A DNA stretch of 64,000 bases, taken from NCBI RefSeq assembly GCF_004342175.1, contig NZ_SMAO01000005.1:248001-312000 (forward strand), given 5' to 3'. Positions within the stretch are counted from its first letter, which is position 1. Each line of letters starts with the position of its first letter. Origin of the DNA: Thiobaca trueperi (GTDB taxonomy: Bacteria; Pseudomonadota; Gammaproteobacteria; Chromatiales; Chromatiaceae). The position numbers and the translations under genes were made by a program. The notes under the pieces are model-generated. The model did not search any database and had not been told where the DNA came from. It saw only the letters and a list, made by a program, of their open reading frames with translations. Of the stretch, positions 20,951 to 30,818 are shown in pieces.

Positions 20951-21817
20951 CTATGCAGCCTGTTTCCGGAGGACAAGGAAGACGAACTTCGTTTGACCCA
21001 TTTCAGCGATATCGACCCAGAGCGTATCTAATCCGGATTCCCGGAGCGTATTGATGAGATCTGGCCATGGCACTTCGCAGCCATGCCAGGCGTCGAACTC
21101 CGAAAAATGGCCGATCAAATCGGTCTTCATCTCGCGCTCTCGCCGGACGATCCCCTCGTTCCACCAGAGCTGTTGCGAGAGTGGTCTGCCGATCCGCCTG
21201 AGTTTGCTGCGCAGCCTGGCCTGCGACCAGTCGGGCAAATCCCGTACGCGCATATGCAGTAAGGCATGGCCTCCATCTTTGAGGACGCGCCCGGTCTCCC
21301 GAACATAGCCGAGCACGACTTCCGGATTCGTGACGTGATTCAGGACGTAGAAGGAAAACACAAAATCGATGTCCGAATCCGCGACAGGTTTCAAGTCCGC
21401 CCCGTTGCCTTCGATGAATCGAACATGCTCAAGGTGCCCCCAAAAATCGCGCGCTCGGGTGATCATTTCCCTGGAGATATCCATGGCCGTCACTTGAGCG
21501 AAACATTCGGCGAAAAAATGTGTCATCCGCCCGACGCCGCATCCGATTTCGACCATAGAGAGATGATTGAGATGGCGTAGCGGAACCTTCTGCAAAAGAT
21601 TGTGGGCATGAATCCGCCCAATATCCCAAAAATAGGCGGTGTCGAGCTGTGCCGAATCCTCGAACTCCGGCCAACTGGTAATGCCGAAAAAAGGGTTCAT
21701 CTCGGCCATCCGCTGCCATTGCTGCTTCATCAAAGCCGTCCTGCTGGATGCGTTCGACGGCTGATCTCCGATCCGAATGTCAGTCGAAGTCCGCTTGCTT
21801 TCGGTTTGGAGGCTCAT
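20951..21817 (-). CDS. SAM-dependent methyltransferase
   Basis: A 288-residue class I methyltransferase. The SAM-binding motif is [11 protein letters not shown]; later motifs are [19 protein letters not shown] and [11 protein letters not shown]. Substrate unknown. The start at 21817 gives a 4-base ATGA overlap with the prlC stop, so it is coupled to prlC; ubiD starts 13 bases after its end. The nearby ubiD does not make it UbiG, which has a different length and motif set. Confidence 0.8.
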   Translation of the reverse strand: MSLQTESKRTSTDIRIGDQPSNASSRTALMKQQWQRMAEMNPFFGITSWPEFEDSAQLDTAYFWDIGRIHAHNLLQKVPLRHLNHLSMVEIGCGVGRMTHFFAECFAQVTAMDISREMITRARDFWGHLEHVRFIEGNGADLKPVADSDIDFVFSFYVLNHVTNPEVVLGYVRETGRVLKDGGHALLHMRVRDLPDWSQARLRSKLRRIGRPLSQQLWWNEGIVRREREMKTDLIGHFSEFDAWHGCEVPWPDLINTLRESGLDTLWVDIAEMGQTKFVFLVLRKQAA

Positions 21818-23847
21818 GCCGCAATCCCCGAATGCCGCAGCAGCGCATCGGTCGTCGGTTCGCGCCCACGGAACTTGACGAACAGCGCCATCGCGTCCTC
21901 CGAGCCGCCTTTCTCCAGGATGTTCTCCAGGAAGGAACGCCCGGTGTCGGGATCGAAAACGCCGCGCTCCTCGAAGAGCGAGAAGGCATCCGCCGACAGC
22001 ACCTCGGCCCATTTGTAGCTGTAGTAACCCGCTGCATAGCCACCAGCGAAGATGTGCGAGAAGCCGTGAGCAAAGCGGTTGAAGGCGGGCGGGCGAATCA
22101 CTGCAACCTGATCGCGGACATCTTCAAGGATCGGATAGATGCGTGCGCCCTGCGCCGGGTCATATTCAAGATGGATGCGGAAATCGAAGAGCGCGAATTC
22201 CAGTTGACGCACCATCTGCATCGCCGACTGGAAATTCCTGGCAGCGAGCATGCGCCCGTAGAGATCCGCCGGCAGCGGCTCGCCGGTCTCCCAATGGGCG
22301 GCGAAGAGATCCAGCGATTCGCGCTCCCAGCACCAGTTTTCCAGAAACTGGCTGGGCAGTTCGACCGCATCCCAGGGCACCCCATTGATCCCGGCGACGC
22401 CCGGATAATCGATCCGGGTCAGCATGTGGTGCAGGCCGTGGCCGAATTCATGAAAGAGCGTTTCGACCTCCTGATGGGTCAGGAGCGAAGGCTTGTCGCC
22501 GACCGGCGGGGTGAAATTGCAGACCAGATAGGCGACCGGGATCTGATCGCAGCGGCTGCTGTGGATGCGGTTGGTGCAGACATCCATCCAGGCGCCGCCG
22601 CGCTTGTGCTGACGTGCGAAGGGGTCGAGATAGAACTGACCGCGCAGTTCGCCCGAGGCTGTCTCGCGGATCTCGAAAAAGCGCACCTCGGGATGATAGG
22701 TCTCGAAGGTGTCGATCTCCTGAATCCGCACCCCGAACAGACGCTCGACCACGCCGAACAGACCTGAGAGGACGCGCGAGATGGGGAAATAGGGACGCAG
22801 CTCCTCCTGACTGATCTGGTAGCGATGGACGCGCAGCTTTTCGGCGTAATAGGCGATGTCCCAGGGTTCCAGTTTCTCCACGCCATGCTGCTCGCGGGCG
22901 AAGGCTTCCAGCTCGGCCAGTTCGCGCCGGGCCTGCGGGACCGAGCGCGCGGCGAGATCCTTGAGGAAGGCCAGGACGGTCTCGGGCAAACGCGCCATCT
23001 TGGTGGCCAAAGACCGTTCGGCGTAGTTGGCGAAGCCGAGCAGTTGGGCCAGTTCGTGACGCAGCGCCAGGATGCGCTCCATGTTGTCGCTGTTGTCCCA
23101 CTGACCGGCGTGCGGTCCCTGGTCCGAGGCGCGGGTGCTGAAGGCTTCGTATAGCTCGAAGCGCAGCTCCCGGTCGTCTGCATAGGTCATGACCGGGATA
23201 TAGGACGGCATGTCGAGCGTGAAGCGCCAGCCGTCCTGTCCCTGCTGTTCGGCCTGCTGACGGGCGAGACCCAGCGCCGACTCGGGCAGGCCGGCGAGTC
23301 GGGCAGAATCCTCGATCAACCGGCTCCAGGCGTTGGTGGCGTCCAGCACATTCTCCGAATACCTGCTGGTGAGCTGCGACAGTTCCTGACTGATGGCCTT
23401 GTAACGCGCCTTGTCGTCCGCTGGCAGATCGATGCCGGACAGATGGAAGTCGCGCAGCGTGTTGTCGAGCAGTTTGCGCTGCACCGGGTTCAGATGCTCC
23501 TGTGCGGCAACCGCCCGATAGGCGCGGAACAGGTCTTCGTTCTGTCCGACCTCGGTGCCATAGTCGCTCAGTTTGGGCAGGCAGGCGTTGTAAGCGACGC
23601 GGAGCGCGTCGCTGTTGAGCACGCCGTTGAGATGGCCGACCGGCGACCAGGTGCGGTTCAGCGCGTCGTCCATCTCATCCAATGGTTCGACGATCGTTTC
23701 CCAGGTCGGGATCGCCACCTCGTGGGTCAGACGGGCGATCAGTTCGCGGCAATCCGCGAGTCGCGCATCGATGGCGGGCTCGACATGCTCGGGGCGGATC
23801 AGCGAAAAAACGGGGAGGCCGGTTTGGTCGATCAAGGGATTGGACAT
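21814..23847 (-). CDS. prlC: Oligopeptidase A (M3 metallopeptidase)
   Basis: A 677-residue zinc peptidase that degrades short peptides, including cleaved signal peptides, in the cytoplasm. The zinc motif HEFGH is at 466-470 with downstream ligand region LPSQFLENW. Length and N-terminus (MSNPLIDQTGLPVF) match PrlC rather than dipeptidyl carboxypeptidase Dcp. First gene of the prlC-methyltransferase-ubiD run. Confidence 0.93.
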   Translation of the reverse strand: MSNPLIDQTGLPVFSLIRPEHVEPAIDARLADCRELIARLTHEVAIPTWETIVEPLDEMDDALNRTWSPVGHLNGVLNSDALRVAYNACLPKLSDYGTEVGQNEDLFRAYRAVAAQEHLNPVQRKLLDNTLRDFHLSGIDLPADDKARYKAISQELSQLTSRYSENVLDATNAWSRLIEDSARLAGLPESALGLARQQAEQQGQDGWRFTLDMPSYIPVMTYADDRELRFELYEAFSTRASDQGPHAGQWDNSDNMERILALRHELAQLLGFANYAERSLATKMARLPETVLAFLKDLAARSVPQARRELAELEAFAREQHGVEKLEPWDIAYYAEKLRVHRYQISQEELRPYFPISRVLSGLFGVVERLFGVRIQEIDTFETYHPEVRFFEIRETASGELRGQFYLDPFARQHKRGGAWMDVCTNRIHSSRCDQIPVAYLVCNFTPPVGDKPSLLTHQEVETLFHEFGHGLHHMLTRIDYPGVAGINGVPWDAVELPSQFLENWCWERESLDLFAAHWETGEPLPADLYGRMLAARNFQSAMQMVRQLEFALFDFRIHLEYDPAQGARIYPILEDVRDQVAVIRPPAFNRFAHGFSHIFAGGYAAGYYSYKWAEVLSADAFSLFEERGVFDPDTGRSFLENILEKGGSEDAMALFVKFRGREPTTDALLRHSGIAA

Positions 23848-24053
23848 AGGCGTGTTTTCAGTTGGCAGATCGTAGGTGTGAATTTATTCGCACGGGCAGT
23901 TGGGGCGCTTTCCAGGAAAGTTTCTGGTGCAGCAGTGCAGATGTTCCGGGGCAGTCTCTGATCGTTGTCGGCTTGCGAATTTTCGATTACGACAACGACA
24001 ACGAACGGCTCCGTGATTTCCAAGTGCTGAACTAGCTGCCTGAAAAACATCGA

Positions 24054-24338
24054 TTTAGACAGGATTGACAAGATGATTCAGGATTAAACCGCGTCCAGTG
24101 CGATATGCGTGGTTTTCAATTTGTGTTTAGCTCTGGGGAAGTCAACGACATCAGTGGGGACGCGGTTTAAAATTTCATATTATTGAATATCTTAAACCGC
24201 GCCAGCGCCAAGAGTCGTCGATTCTGCTAAGGCCAACCCAATCCCCAAACATCACATACCGCACCGGGCGCGGTTTAACAGTCATGACTTGGAAAAATCC
24301 TGTTCATCCTGCGAAATCCTGTTAATCCTGTCTATTTT
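24054..24338. repeat. Family R hairpin repeat interrupted by a TTAA-bounded element (copy 3)
   Basis: The left half (24054-24083, TAGACAGGATTGACAAG-like) and the right half (about 24291-24338, AATCCTGTTCATCC... CTGTCTA) form one family-R repeat in inverted orientation. The TTAACCGCG-type element at 24084-24278 sits in the middle, where an intact copy reads GATTCAGGATTAACAGG. The pre-insertion sequence CAGGATTAACAG is split so that TTAA appears on both sides. Confidence 0.8.
24084..24278 (+). mobile_element. TTAAACCGCG-bounded modular repeat element (A+B), copy 1
   Basis: Two modules in tandem. Module A (24084-24170) begins TTAAACCGCGTCC and ends GGACGCGGTTTAA; module B (24192-24278) begins TTAAACCGCGCC and ends GGGCGCGGTTTAA. 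A 21-base AT-rich spacer lies between them. It encodes no protein, so it resembles a miniature inverted-repeat element that would need a transposase supplied elsewhere. Other copies: 25229, 30497 (inverted), 30819, 40818 and 54286. Confidence 0.75.
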
Positions 24339-24376
24339 GGGGGCGATATTTCAATTCAAACGGTTGGATAATAAGG

Positions 24377-24946
24377 CTAATCGGCCTGAAACCCAGTGTT
24401 CTGGCGTGGCGCGATCTGACCCCGCAGCGAGCGGATCATGTCTTTCTTGGGTCGTGGCTTCATTTCGCGCGGAACGCAGAAATGAAAACGCCACAGATCA
24501 CCACGATAGCGTTCGGATGCCTGCTCGGAAATGGGCTGCCATTCCGCCCCTTGCGTCAGATCGAATCGTCCCGAGGCGCCATAGGCGAAGACCTTGTATT
24601 GTCCCCTCAGGGTGCAGCGGATACCCTCGAACGAGAGGTTGCGGGTGCCGCCGGAACTCTCGACGACCAGCGTATAGCGCACCACGCCATCGGCGCTGAC
24701 TTGCAGATGTTTGCTATCGATGAAATAACGAAAGGCGGTCGGGGGTCCGTCGGGCGTGAATTCGACCAGATCCGCGTTGTCCGGCCAGGGCGGCAGCGCA
24801 GTCGGCCCTTCGCGCCAGGCTTCGGGATCCTTCACGCTCGACGGTACGGGCGGCTCGGCGTCGGGGACGAAGATCTCATTGGCCGCCTGACTCGATGCGG
24901 TCCAGATCAGGAGCAGGCAGAGCGGCGGAAAGCAGGCGTGTCTCAT
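24377..24946 (-). CDS. CNP1-like family exported protein
   Basis: A 189-residue secreted protein with a signal peptide ending at SSQA before ANEIF. The body matches the CNP1-like family seen in beta- and gammaproteobacteria: WREGPTALPPWP, FRYFIDSKHLQVSADGVVRYTLV, NLSFEGIRC, and a late second Cys in WRFHFCVP. Function unknown; presumed periplasmic. It stands alone between repeat clusters. Confidence 0.8.
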   Translation of the reverse strand: MRHACFPPLCLLLIWTASSQAANEIFVPDAEPPVPSSVKDPEAWREGPTALPPWPDNADLVEFTPDGPPTAFRYFIDSKHLQVSADGVVRYTLVVESSGGTRNLSFEGIRCTLRGQYKVFAYGASGRFDLTQGAEWQPISEQASERYRGDLWRFHFCVPREMKPRPKKDMIRSLRGQIAPRQNTGFQAD

Positions 24947-25050
24947 GGCGAAATCGGTCGTGTGTCGAAATTTGCAGGACAGGGAATAATGCGGGATGCG
25001 CTGGCCGGGGTCGAGCGATTCGTCAGAACCTATCCAGGGGAAACCTTATA

Positions 25051-25083
25051 AATAGACAGGATTAACAGGATTTCTCAAGATTA
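25051..25083. repeat. Family R repeat, left half only (copy 4)
   Basis: The unit AATAGACAGGATTAACAGG begins here and breaks off at TCAAGATT, where a different inverted repeat (25093-25203) starts. No right half follows, so this copy is truncated or displaced. Confidence 0.7.
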
Positions 25084-25092
25084 AAAATCTTT

Positions 25093-25203
25093 GCTCATGG
25101 GGTGAATCATGTGACGCTGTTTTCCAAGGATGCTGCCAAGCGGCTTGCGAGCAATCTCTCTCTAGGTCAGTGATTTTGCAGTCACACGTCTCGCCCCATG
25201 AGC
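25093..25203. repeat. Inverted repeat with GCTCATGGGG termini
   Basis: A 111-base segment with 23-base imperfect inverted ends: GCTCATGGGGTGAATCATGTGAC on the left (positions 25093-25115) and its near complement at 25181-25203. It occupies the place that module A takes in other copies of the modular element, just before the AT-rich spacer and module B. Confidence 0.65.
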
Positions 25204-25228
25204 CAAAATTTATATTATTTTTAATATC

Positions 25229-25315
25229 TTAAATCGCGCTAGCGCCGACTGTCGTCGATGCCGCCAGGGTTGATTCAACCCAAAAACATCACATGCTCCA
25301 CTGGGCGCGATTTAA
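25229..25315 (+). mobile_element. Modular repeat element, module B only (copy 2)
   Basis: An 87-base diverged copy of module B with termini TTAAATCGCGC and GCGCGATTTAA, still inverted repeats of each other, which suggests paired changes at both ends. The same AT-rich spacer precedes it. It ends 25 bases before the miaA start. Confidence 0.75.
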
Positions 25316-25340
25316 TTTGACGCAGACCGCAGATTTTTCA

Positions 25341-26330
25341 ATGCAAGCCACATCCGCTCAAGAGCCATCCGACCCCCGCCCCTGGGCCATCCTGCTGATG
25401 GGGCCGACCGCCTCCGGCAAGACTGATCTGGCGGTGGAGCTGGTCCGGCGTCTGCCCTGCGACATCGTCAGTGTCGATTCGGCCATGGTCTATCGCGGCA
25501 TGGATATCGGCACGGCCAAACCCGTTCCCGCGATCCTGGCCGAGGCGCCGCATCGTCTGATCGATATTCTGGATCCGGCTGAAACTTATTCGACCGCGCG
25601 CTTTCGTACCGATGCGCTGGCGGCGATGGCTGACATCGCGGGGCGCGGTCGTATTCCGCTGCTGGTCGGCGGGACCATGCTCTATTTTCGCGCCTTGCAG
25701 CAGGGGCTGGCCTGGCTGCCAAGCGCGGATCCGGAGGTGCGTCGCACCCTGCTCGACGAGGCGGAGCGGATCGGCTGGCCGGCCATGCATGAACGCCTGG
25801 CGCGGCTCGATTCCGCGACGGCGGCGCAGATCCATCCCAACGATCCGCAGCGCATCCAGCGTGCGCTGGAGGTGCAGGCGCTCACCGGTCGTCCGATGAG
25901 CGAACTGATCCGGGAGTCCGATCAATCTGCGCAGTTGCCCTACCGGCTGTTGAAGCTGGTGCGTGCGCCCGCTGAACGTCAGATCCTGCATGAGCGGATC
26001 GAGCGGCGCTTTCGCAGCATGGTGGACGCGGGGCTGGTGGATGAGGTGGCGGTGCTGCGGGCGCGCGGCGATCTGACCGAGGATCTGCCGGCGATGCGAT
26101 GTGTCGGTTATCGACAGGTCTTGCAATATCTCGCTGGCGCGTACACCTGGGATGAGATGCTGCATCGCGGCATCGTCGCTTCCCGACAGCTTGCCAAGCG
26201 TCAGATGACCTGGCTGCGCGCCGAGTCGGACTGTCACTGGCTGGCGGATGAGCCCGCTCCACTTGAACTGGCCCTGCGGCTTATTGATCAGGCGCTGTCG
26301 GAGCAGGTTCCGATATCTGTTCTGACGTAA
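25341..26330 (+). CDS. miaA: tRNA dimethylallyltransferase MiaA
   Basis: A 329-residue prenyltransferase making i6A37 in tRNA, the substrate of MiaB. The P-loop is GPTASGKT at 21-28; [27 protein letters not shown] and the C-terminal GYRQVLQYL and KRQMTWLR blocks are intact. The start at 25341 is chosen because the earlier in-frame Met at 25293 lies inside a repeat. It heads the miaA-hfq-hflX-hflK-hflC run. Confidence 0.95.
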   Translation: MQATSAQEPSDPRPWAILLMGPTASGKTDLAVELVRRLPCDIVSVDSAMVYRGMDIGTAKPVPAILAEAPHRLIDILDPAETYSTARFRTDALAAMADIAGRGRIPLLVGGTMLYFRALQQGLAWLPSADPEVRRTLLDEAERIGWPAMHERLARLDSATAAQIHPNDPQRIQRALEVQALTGRPMSELIRESDQSAQLPYRLLKLVRAPAERQILHERIERRFRSMVDAGLVDEVAVLRARGDLTEDLPAMRCVGYRQVLQYLAGAYTWDEMLHRGIVASRQLAKRQMTWLRAESDCHWLADEPAPLELALRLIDQALSEQVPISVLT

Positions 26331-26501
26331 AATACGATGGTATGACAAGGCATTTTCAACGACACTGATAGTGTCTCTTGCGGTGGGTTTGTCCGTCCCG
26401 GCTGCGGCCCACCTTTATCCGGCGTGGTTTCCGAATCAGGAGCCACGGAGGTTTCAAGCCGGGCAGTCATGCTCGATCACAACAACAAGGAGCCAATCCC
26501 A

Positions 26502-26759
26502 ATGTCCAAGGGCCAAAGCCTGCAAGACCCTTTTCTCAATGCGCTGCGGAAAGAGCGCGTCCCGGTTTCGATCTTTCTGGTCAACGGCATCAAACTGCAG
26601 GGCCAGATCGAGTCCTTCGATCAATTCGTGGTGCTGCTGAAAAACAATGTCAGCCAGATGATCTACAAGCACGCGATTTCAACTGTGGTGCCTGCTCGCA
26701 ATGTCAAGTTGCCGGCGACTGACATCGACGGCGATCTGCCGGAGCCCGGCAACACTTGA
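26502..26759 (+). CDS. hfq: RNA chaperone Hfq
   Basis: An 85-residue Sm-like protein that pairs small RNAs with mRNAs. Sm1 ([41 protein letters not shown]) and Sm2 ([10 protein letters not shown]) are standard, with a short acidic C-terminal tail. The start at 26502 follows a good AAGGAG site. The 170-base gap after miaA leaves room for its own promoter. Confidence 0.97.
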   Translation: MSKGQSLQDPFLNALRKERVPVSIFLVNGIKLQGQIESFDQFVVLLKNNVSQMIYKHAISTVVPARNVKLPATDIDGDLPEPGNT

Positions 26760-26764
26760 GCGCC

Positions 26765-28099
26765 ATGCCTGACGAGTCACCAGCGCGCCAGACATCCAAT
26801 ACTGCCGGGCATTCGCTCGTTTTCGAGCGCCCCTCGGTCGGCGAGCGGGCGATCCTGGTGCAGCTTGACATCGGGGGCCATGCCGAGCCGGACGAGCGCG
26901 AGGAATTCCGGCTGCTGGCGCTGGCTGCCGGGGCCGAGGTTGTCGGCACGCTCGGCGGCTCGCGCGCCGTGCCCGATCCGCGTCTTTTCATCGGCACCGG
27001 CAAGGCCGACGAATTGAAATCGCTGGTGGCGGCGACGGAGACCGAGCTGGTGATCTTCAATCATCCGCTGTCGCCGGCCCAGGAGCGCAATCTGGAGCGT
27101 CTGCTGCAATGCCGGGTGGTGGATCGCGCCGGTCTGATCCTGGATATTTTCGCCCAGCGGGCGCGCTCGTTCGAGGGCAAGCTCCAGGTCGAGCTCGCGC
27201 AGCTCAAGCATCTCTCGACCCGTCTGGTGCGCGGCTGGACCCATCTGGAGCGCCAGAAGGGTGGCATCGGTCTGCGCGGTCCCGGCGAGACCCAGCTCGA
27301 AACCGACCGGCGTCTGCTCGCCAAACGGGTGGACATGCTCGATCGGCGTCTGGAGCGTATCGAAAGTCAGCGCGCGCAGGGGCGTAAGGCGCGGGCCAAG
27401 GCCGAGCTGCCGGTGATCTCGCTGGTCGGCTACACCAATGCCGGCAAATCGACCCTCTTCAATCGATTGACCGAGGCCGGCGTTTTTCAGGCCGATCAAT
27501 TGTTCGCGACGCTTGATCCGACCCTGCGCCGTCTGGCCCTGCCGAGCGGGGGCAAGGTGCTGGTGGCGGATACGGTTGGCTTTGTCAGCCGTCTGCCGCA
27601 TGAGCTGGTGGCGGCCTTTCGCTCGACCCTGGAGGAAACCCGCAACGCCACCCTGCTGCTGCATGTGATCGACGCGGCAGCGCCCCATCGCGCCCGTCTG
27701 ATGGCCGATGTCGAAACCGTCCTGGCCGAGATCGGCAGCGACGAACTGCCGCGCCTGGAAATATTCAACAAGATCGATCTGCTCGACGGTGAATCGCCGC
27801 GTCTGGAGCGCAATGCCGAGGGGCTCCCCGTGCGGGTCTGGCTGTCGGCACAAAGCGGCGCTGGGATCGATCTGCTGTTGCAGGCGCTGGGCGAACTGAC
27901 CGGCGGCGAGCCGGTTCATCGCACCATCCGGCTGGAGCCGGGCGAGGGCAGGCTGCACGCCTGGCTCTTCGAGCATGCGCGGGTGCTGGCGGACCGTCCG
28001 ATCGAGACGGGCGGCTGGGAGACCGAATTTGTCATCGGACGCCCCGACCTCGAGCGCCTGCTGGCGCGTCACGAATCTCTGGGGCGGCGCTTGCTGTAG
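26765..28099 (+). CDS. hflX: GTPase HflX
   Basis: A ~444-residue ribosome-binding GTPase that rescues stalled or heat-damaged ribosomes. The N-terminal HflX domain (GTGKADEL, GGIGLRGPGETQLE) is followed by a G domain with P-loop GYTNAGKST at 222-230 and NKID. ATG at 26765 is preferred; a TTG at 26756 overlapping the hfq stop is possible. Confidence 0.94.
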   Translation: MPDESPARQTSNTAGHSLVFERPSVGERAILVQLDIGGHAEPDEREEFRLLALAAGAEVVGTLGGSRAVPDPRLFIGTGKADELKSLVAATETELVIFNHPLSPAQERNLERLLQCRVVDRAGLILDIFAQRARSFEGKLQVELAQLKHLSTRLVRGWTHLERQKGGIGLRGPGETQLETDRRLLAKRVDMLDRRLERIESQRAQGRKARAKAELPVISLVGYTNAGKSTLFNRLTEAGVFQADQLFATLDPTLRRLALPSGGKVLVADTVGFVSRLPHELVAAFRSTLEETRNATLLLHVIDAAAPHRARLMADVETVLAEIGSDELPRLEIFNKIDLLDGESPRLERNAEGLPVRVWLSAQSGAGIDLLLQALGELTGGEPVHRTIRLEPGEGRLHAWLFEHARVLADRPIETGGWETEFVIGRPDLERLLARHESLGRRLL

Positions 28100-28396
28100 G
28101 CGATCGATCTGGCACTCATCTTAAAATCGACTTCACCGGCGCGGGCGTTTGCCGTGACCCGACCGGTCACTTACAATCAGCCGCTCTATGGCCTGCAAGG
28201 CTTGCTTTTGCCGTGTCCGAGCTTGATATCGCAAATCGGTGTCGGCATCTTTGGCCGGACAAGCCGATTGTACGCATGGCCCGATGCCAGCGGATTTGAT
28301 CTGGCGCCCTGTCGGAAGTGGTTTCAGCGTCACCTCTGATGCGACAATCCCGGACGATTTCCCCCAACTCAAAATCTGAATAAAGACGGAGAAGCT
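28100..28396. other. hflX-hflK intergenic region
   Basis: A 297-base gap with no supported gene and no clear RNA structure. hflK has a good GGAG-type ribosome site at its end. In related bacteria hflK directly follows hflX, so the gap is long and may contain an hflK promoter that I cannot define. Confidence 0.35.
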
Positions 28397-29578
28397 ATGG
28401 CCTGGAACGAGCCAGGTGGCGGTCAAAAAGACCCCTGGAGCGGCAAGAATGGCAACGATCAGGGTCCGCCGGATCTTGATGAAGTCGTGCGCAAGCTCCA
28501 GGAGCGTCTTGGCGGACTGTTCGGCGGCCAGAAACCGGGCGGTGACGGTTCATCGGGCGGAGGAGGGCGCTTTGGCGGCACGGGCGGGGGTTTCAGTGCA
28601 CGCGCCGTCGGCATCCTCATCGGTGTCCTGCTCATCGTCTGGCTGGCGACCGGCATCTATATTGTCGAACCCGCCGAACGTGGCGTTGTGATGCGCTTCG
28701 GACGTTATGTCGACACGACCGGTCCTGGTCCGCACTGGCACATTCCGGCGCCGATCGAATCGGTCGTGAAGGTCAATGTCGATGAGATCTCCACCTTCAG
28801 CCATCGCGCGGCCATGCTGACCCAGGACGAGAATATCGTCGAGGTTGAGCTGACCGTGCAGTCACGCATCCAGGACGCGGCGGATTATCTCTTCCAGGAT
28901 CAGGATCCTGAACGCACCCTCAACGATGCGACGGTCACGGTCGTGCGTGTCACCATCGGTCAGAGCAAGCTCGACTATGTCATGACCGAAGGGCGCGGCG
29001 CGGTGGCCGTCACCATCAAGGAGCGGATCCAGGAGCTCATGGATCAGTACCGTACCGGTTTGGTGGTGACATCGGTCAACATGCAACCGGCCAAGCCGCC
29101 AGATCAGGTCAAGAGCGCCTTCGACGACGCCATCAAGGCGCGCGAGGATAAAGAGCGGCTCGAAAACCAGGCCGAAGCCTATGCCAACGAGGTCTTGCCA
29201 CAGGCACGCGGTCAGGCGGCGCGCATCCTCGCCGACGCCAAGGCCTATCGCGATCGTGCCATCGCTGAGTCCGAAGGTGAGACGGCACGCTTCACGGCGG
29301 TGCTGGAGCAATACAGCAAAGCCCCTGAGGTCACGCGCCAGCGCCTTTATCTGGAGACAATGGAGCAGGTGTTCAGTCAAAACAGCAAGGTCTTGCTGGA
29401 CGTGCAGGATGGTGGCAACAGCCTGCTGTATCTGCCGCTGGATCAGTTGCTCAAGCAGCGCCAGACTCAGCCGGCCGAACCGGTGCTGTCGGAGCCGGTC
29501 AGCACCCTGGCGCCGCCACCGACCAATATCGAGACCGCTCCCCAGCGGATGGTTGATCGCGAGCGGAGGACGCGCTGA
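28397..29578 (+). CDS. hflK: FtsH protease modulator HflK
   Basis: A 393-residue inner-membrane SPFH protein. A Gly-rich, GGG-containing cytoplasmic N-terminus (about 1-70) precedes one membrane helix (about 75-95), then the SPFH/band-7 domain and a coiled coil. With HflC it forms the cage around FtsH. The stop and the hflC start share one base (TGATG). Confidence 0.95.
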   Translation: MAWNEPGGGQKDPWSGKNGNDQGPPDLDEVVRKLQERLGGLFGGQKPGGDGSSGGGGRFGGTGGGFSARAVGILIGVLLIVWLATGIYIVEPAERGVVMRFGRYVDTTGPGPHWHIPAPIESVVKVNVDEISTFSHRAAMLTQDENIVEVELTVQSRIQDAADYLFQDQDPERTLNDATVTVVRVTIGQSKLDYVMTEGRGAVAVTIKERIQELMDQYRTGLVVTSVNMQPAKPPDQVKSAFDDAIKAREDKERLENQAEAYANEVLPQARGQAARILADAKAYRDRAIAESEGETARFTAVLEQYSKAPEVTRQRLYLETMEQVFSQNSKVLLDVQDGGNSLLYLPLDQLLKQRQTQPAEPVLSEPVSTLAPPPTNIETAPQRMVDRERRTR

Positions 29579-30489
29579 TGGCTCAGCCCAACAATCTTAA
29601 AACCCTGCTGCCAGTCGGTCTGGCCTCGCTGGTGCTGTTCTTCTATGCCTTTACCTTCGTGGTTCAGGAATACGAGGTCGCCATCAAGCTGCGACTGGGT
29701 GAGATCGTCTCGGACGATTACCGTCCCGGTATCCACTTCAAGATCCCGCTGATCAATCAGATCAAGACCTTTGACCGGCGCATTCAGACCCTGGATTCGC
29801 AGCCTGAGCGGTTTCTGACGATCGAGAAGAAAGACGTGATCGTCGATTCCTACGCCAAATGGCGGATCGCCAATGCCGCGCAGTTTTACCGTTCCACCGG
29901 CGGCAACAGCGCGCGCACCAGCCGGCTGCTGTCGGAGCGGATCAACACCAGTCTGCGTGACGAATTCGGCAAGCGAACCATTCAGGAAGTGGTCTCCGAT
30001 GATCGTCTGGCGCTGATGCAGATCCTGACCAACGAGGTCAACACCAATGCCGGTGATCTGGGTGTCGAGGTCATCGATATCCGGGTCAAGAAGATCGATC
30101 TGCCGCCCGAGGTCAGCGAATCGGTGTATCAGCGCATGCGCGCCGAGCGTGAGCGTGTGGCGCGGGATCTGCGCGCCAAGGGCTCGGAAGCGGCGGAGCG
30201 GATTCGCGCCGATGCGGATCGCCAGCGCACGGTCACCATCGCGGAGGCCTATCGGGAATCCGAGCAGATCCGGGGTGAAGGTGATGCCAGGGCATCGGCC
30301 ATCTATGCCGAGGCATTCAATCAGGATCCCGCTTTCTATGCCTTCTATCGCAGTCTCAATGCCTACCGGACGACCTTTAGCAAAGGTGGTGACATGATGG
30401 TTCTGCAGCCTGATTCGGATTTCTTCCGTTTCTTCCGCGAGCCGTCCGGCGAGCCCTGGGGCGCGTTCAAGGAGCGATTCTCGCGTTAA
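29578..30489 (+). CDS. hflC: FtsH protease modulator HflC
   Basis: A 303-residue SPFH protein with an N-terminal membrane helix (about 13-30), band-7 domain and a helical tail rich in Glu/Arg (ERIRADADRQRTVTIAEA). Translationally coupled to hflK. Its TAA stop (30487-30489) is part of a TTAAACCGCG repeat terminus, so the repeat insertion probably set the present C-terminus. Confidence 0.95.
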   Translation: MAQPNNLKTLLPVGLASLVLFFYAFTFVVQEYEVAIKLRLGEIVSDDYRPGIHFKIPLINQIKTFDRRIQTLDSQPERFLTIEKKDVIVDSYAKWRIANAAQFYRSTGGNSARTSRLLSERINTSLRDEFGKRTIQEVVSDDRLALMQILTNEVNTNAGDLGVEVIDIRVKKIDLPPEVSESVYQRMRAERERVARDLRAKGSEAAERIRADADRQRTVTIAEAYRESEQIRGEGDARASAIYAEAFNQDPAFYAFYRSLNAYRTTFSKGGDMMVLQPDSDFFRFFREPSGEPWGAFKERFSR

Positions 30490-30496
30490 ACCGCGT

Positions 30497-30687
30497 TTAA
30501 ACCGCGCCCGGTGCGGTATGTGATGTTTGGGGATTGGGTCGGTCTTGGCCGCACGACGACTGTCGGGACTGGCGCGGTTTAAAATATTCAATCATTGAAA
30601 TTTAAACCGCGTCTCCGCTGAGGTGAGTGACATCCCCAAAGCCAAACACAAATTGAAAATCACGCATATCGTGCTGGACGCGGTTTA
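30497..30687 (-). mobile_element. Modular repeat element (B+A, inverted), copy 3
   Basis: The same two modules as at 24084, in the opposite direction: B at 30497-30582, spacer, A at 30603-30687. A loose extra TTAAACCGCG end at 30486-30495 directly precedes it, possibly from an older copy. It lies between the hflC stop and the hflKC terminator, so it is transcribed with hflKC. Confidence 0.75.
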
Positions 30688-30696
30688 GGCTTCCCG

Positions 30697-30722
30697 AAAA
30701 ATCCCCCTCGTGGGGATTTTTT
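30697..30722 (+). terminator. Intrinsic terminator of the hflKC transcript
   Basis: A 10-bp stem (AAAAATCCCC with GGGGATTTTT) and a five-base loop CTCGT, ending in a run of six T. It has the textbook form and follows hflC and a repeat element on the plus strand. Confidence 0.85.
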
Positions 30723-30818
30723 GTGGTTGGACAAACGCCGGCTGGTCTGAAAAGATAAACACCCTTTGACGGTTTGCTTTCTGTTGGAAGGCGTGCGTCC
30801 ATTTGTCAGAATCCTTGC

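Noticed and set aside
19816-21054. A 412-codon open frame on the + strand
   Set aside because: Antisense shadow of ubiD.
26777-28072. A 431-codon open frame on the - strand
   Set aside because: Exact antisense shadow of hflX, with low-complexity Gln/Arg-rich translation.
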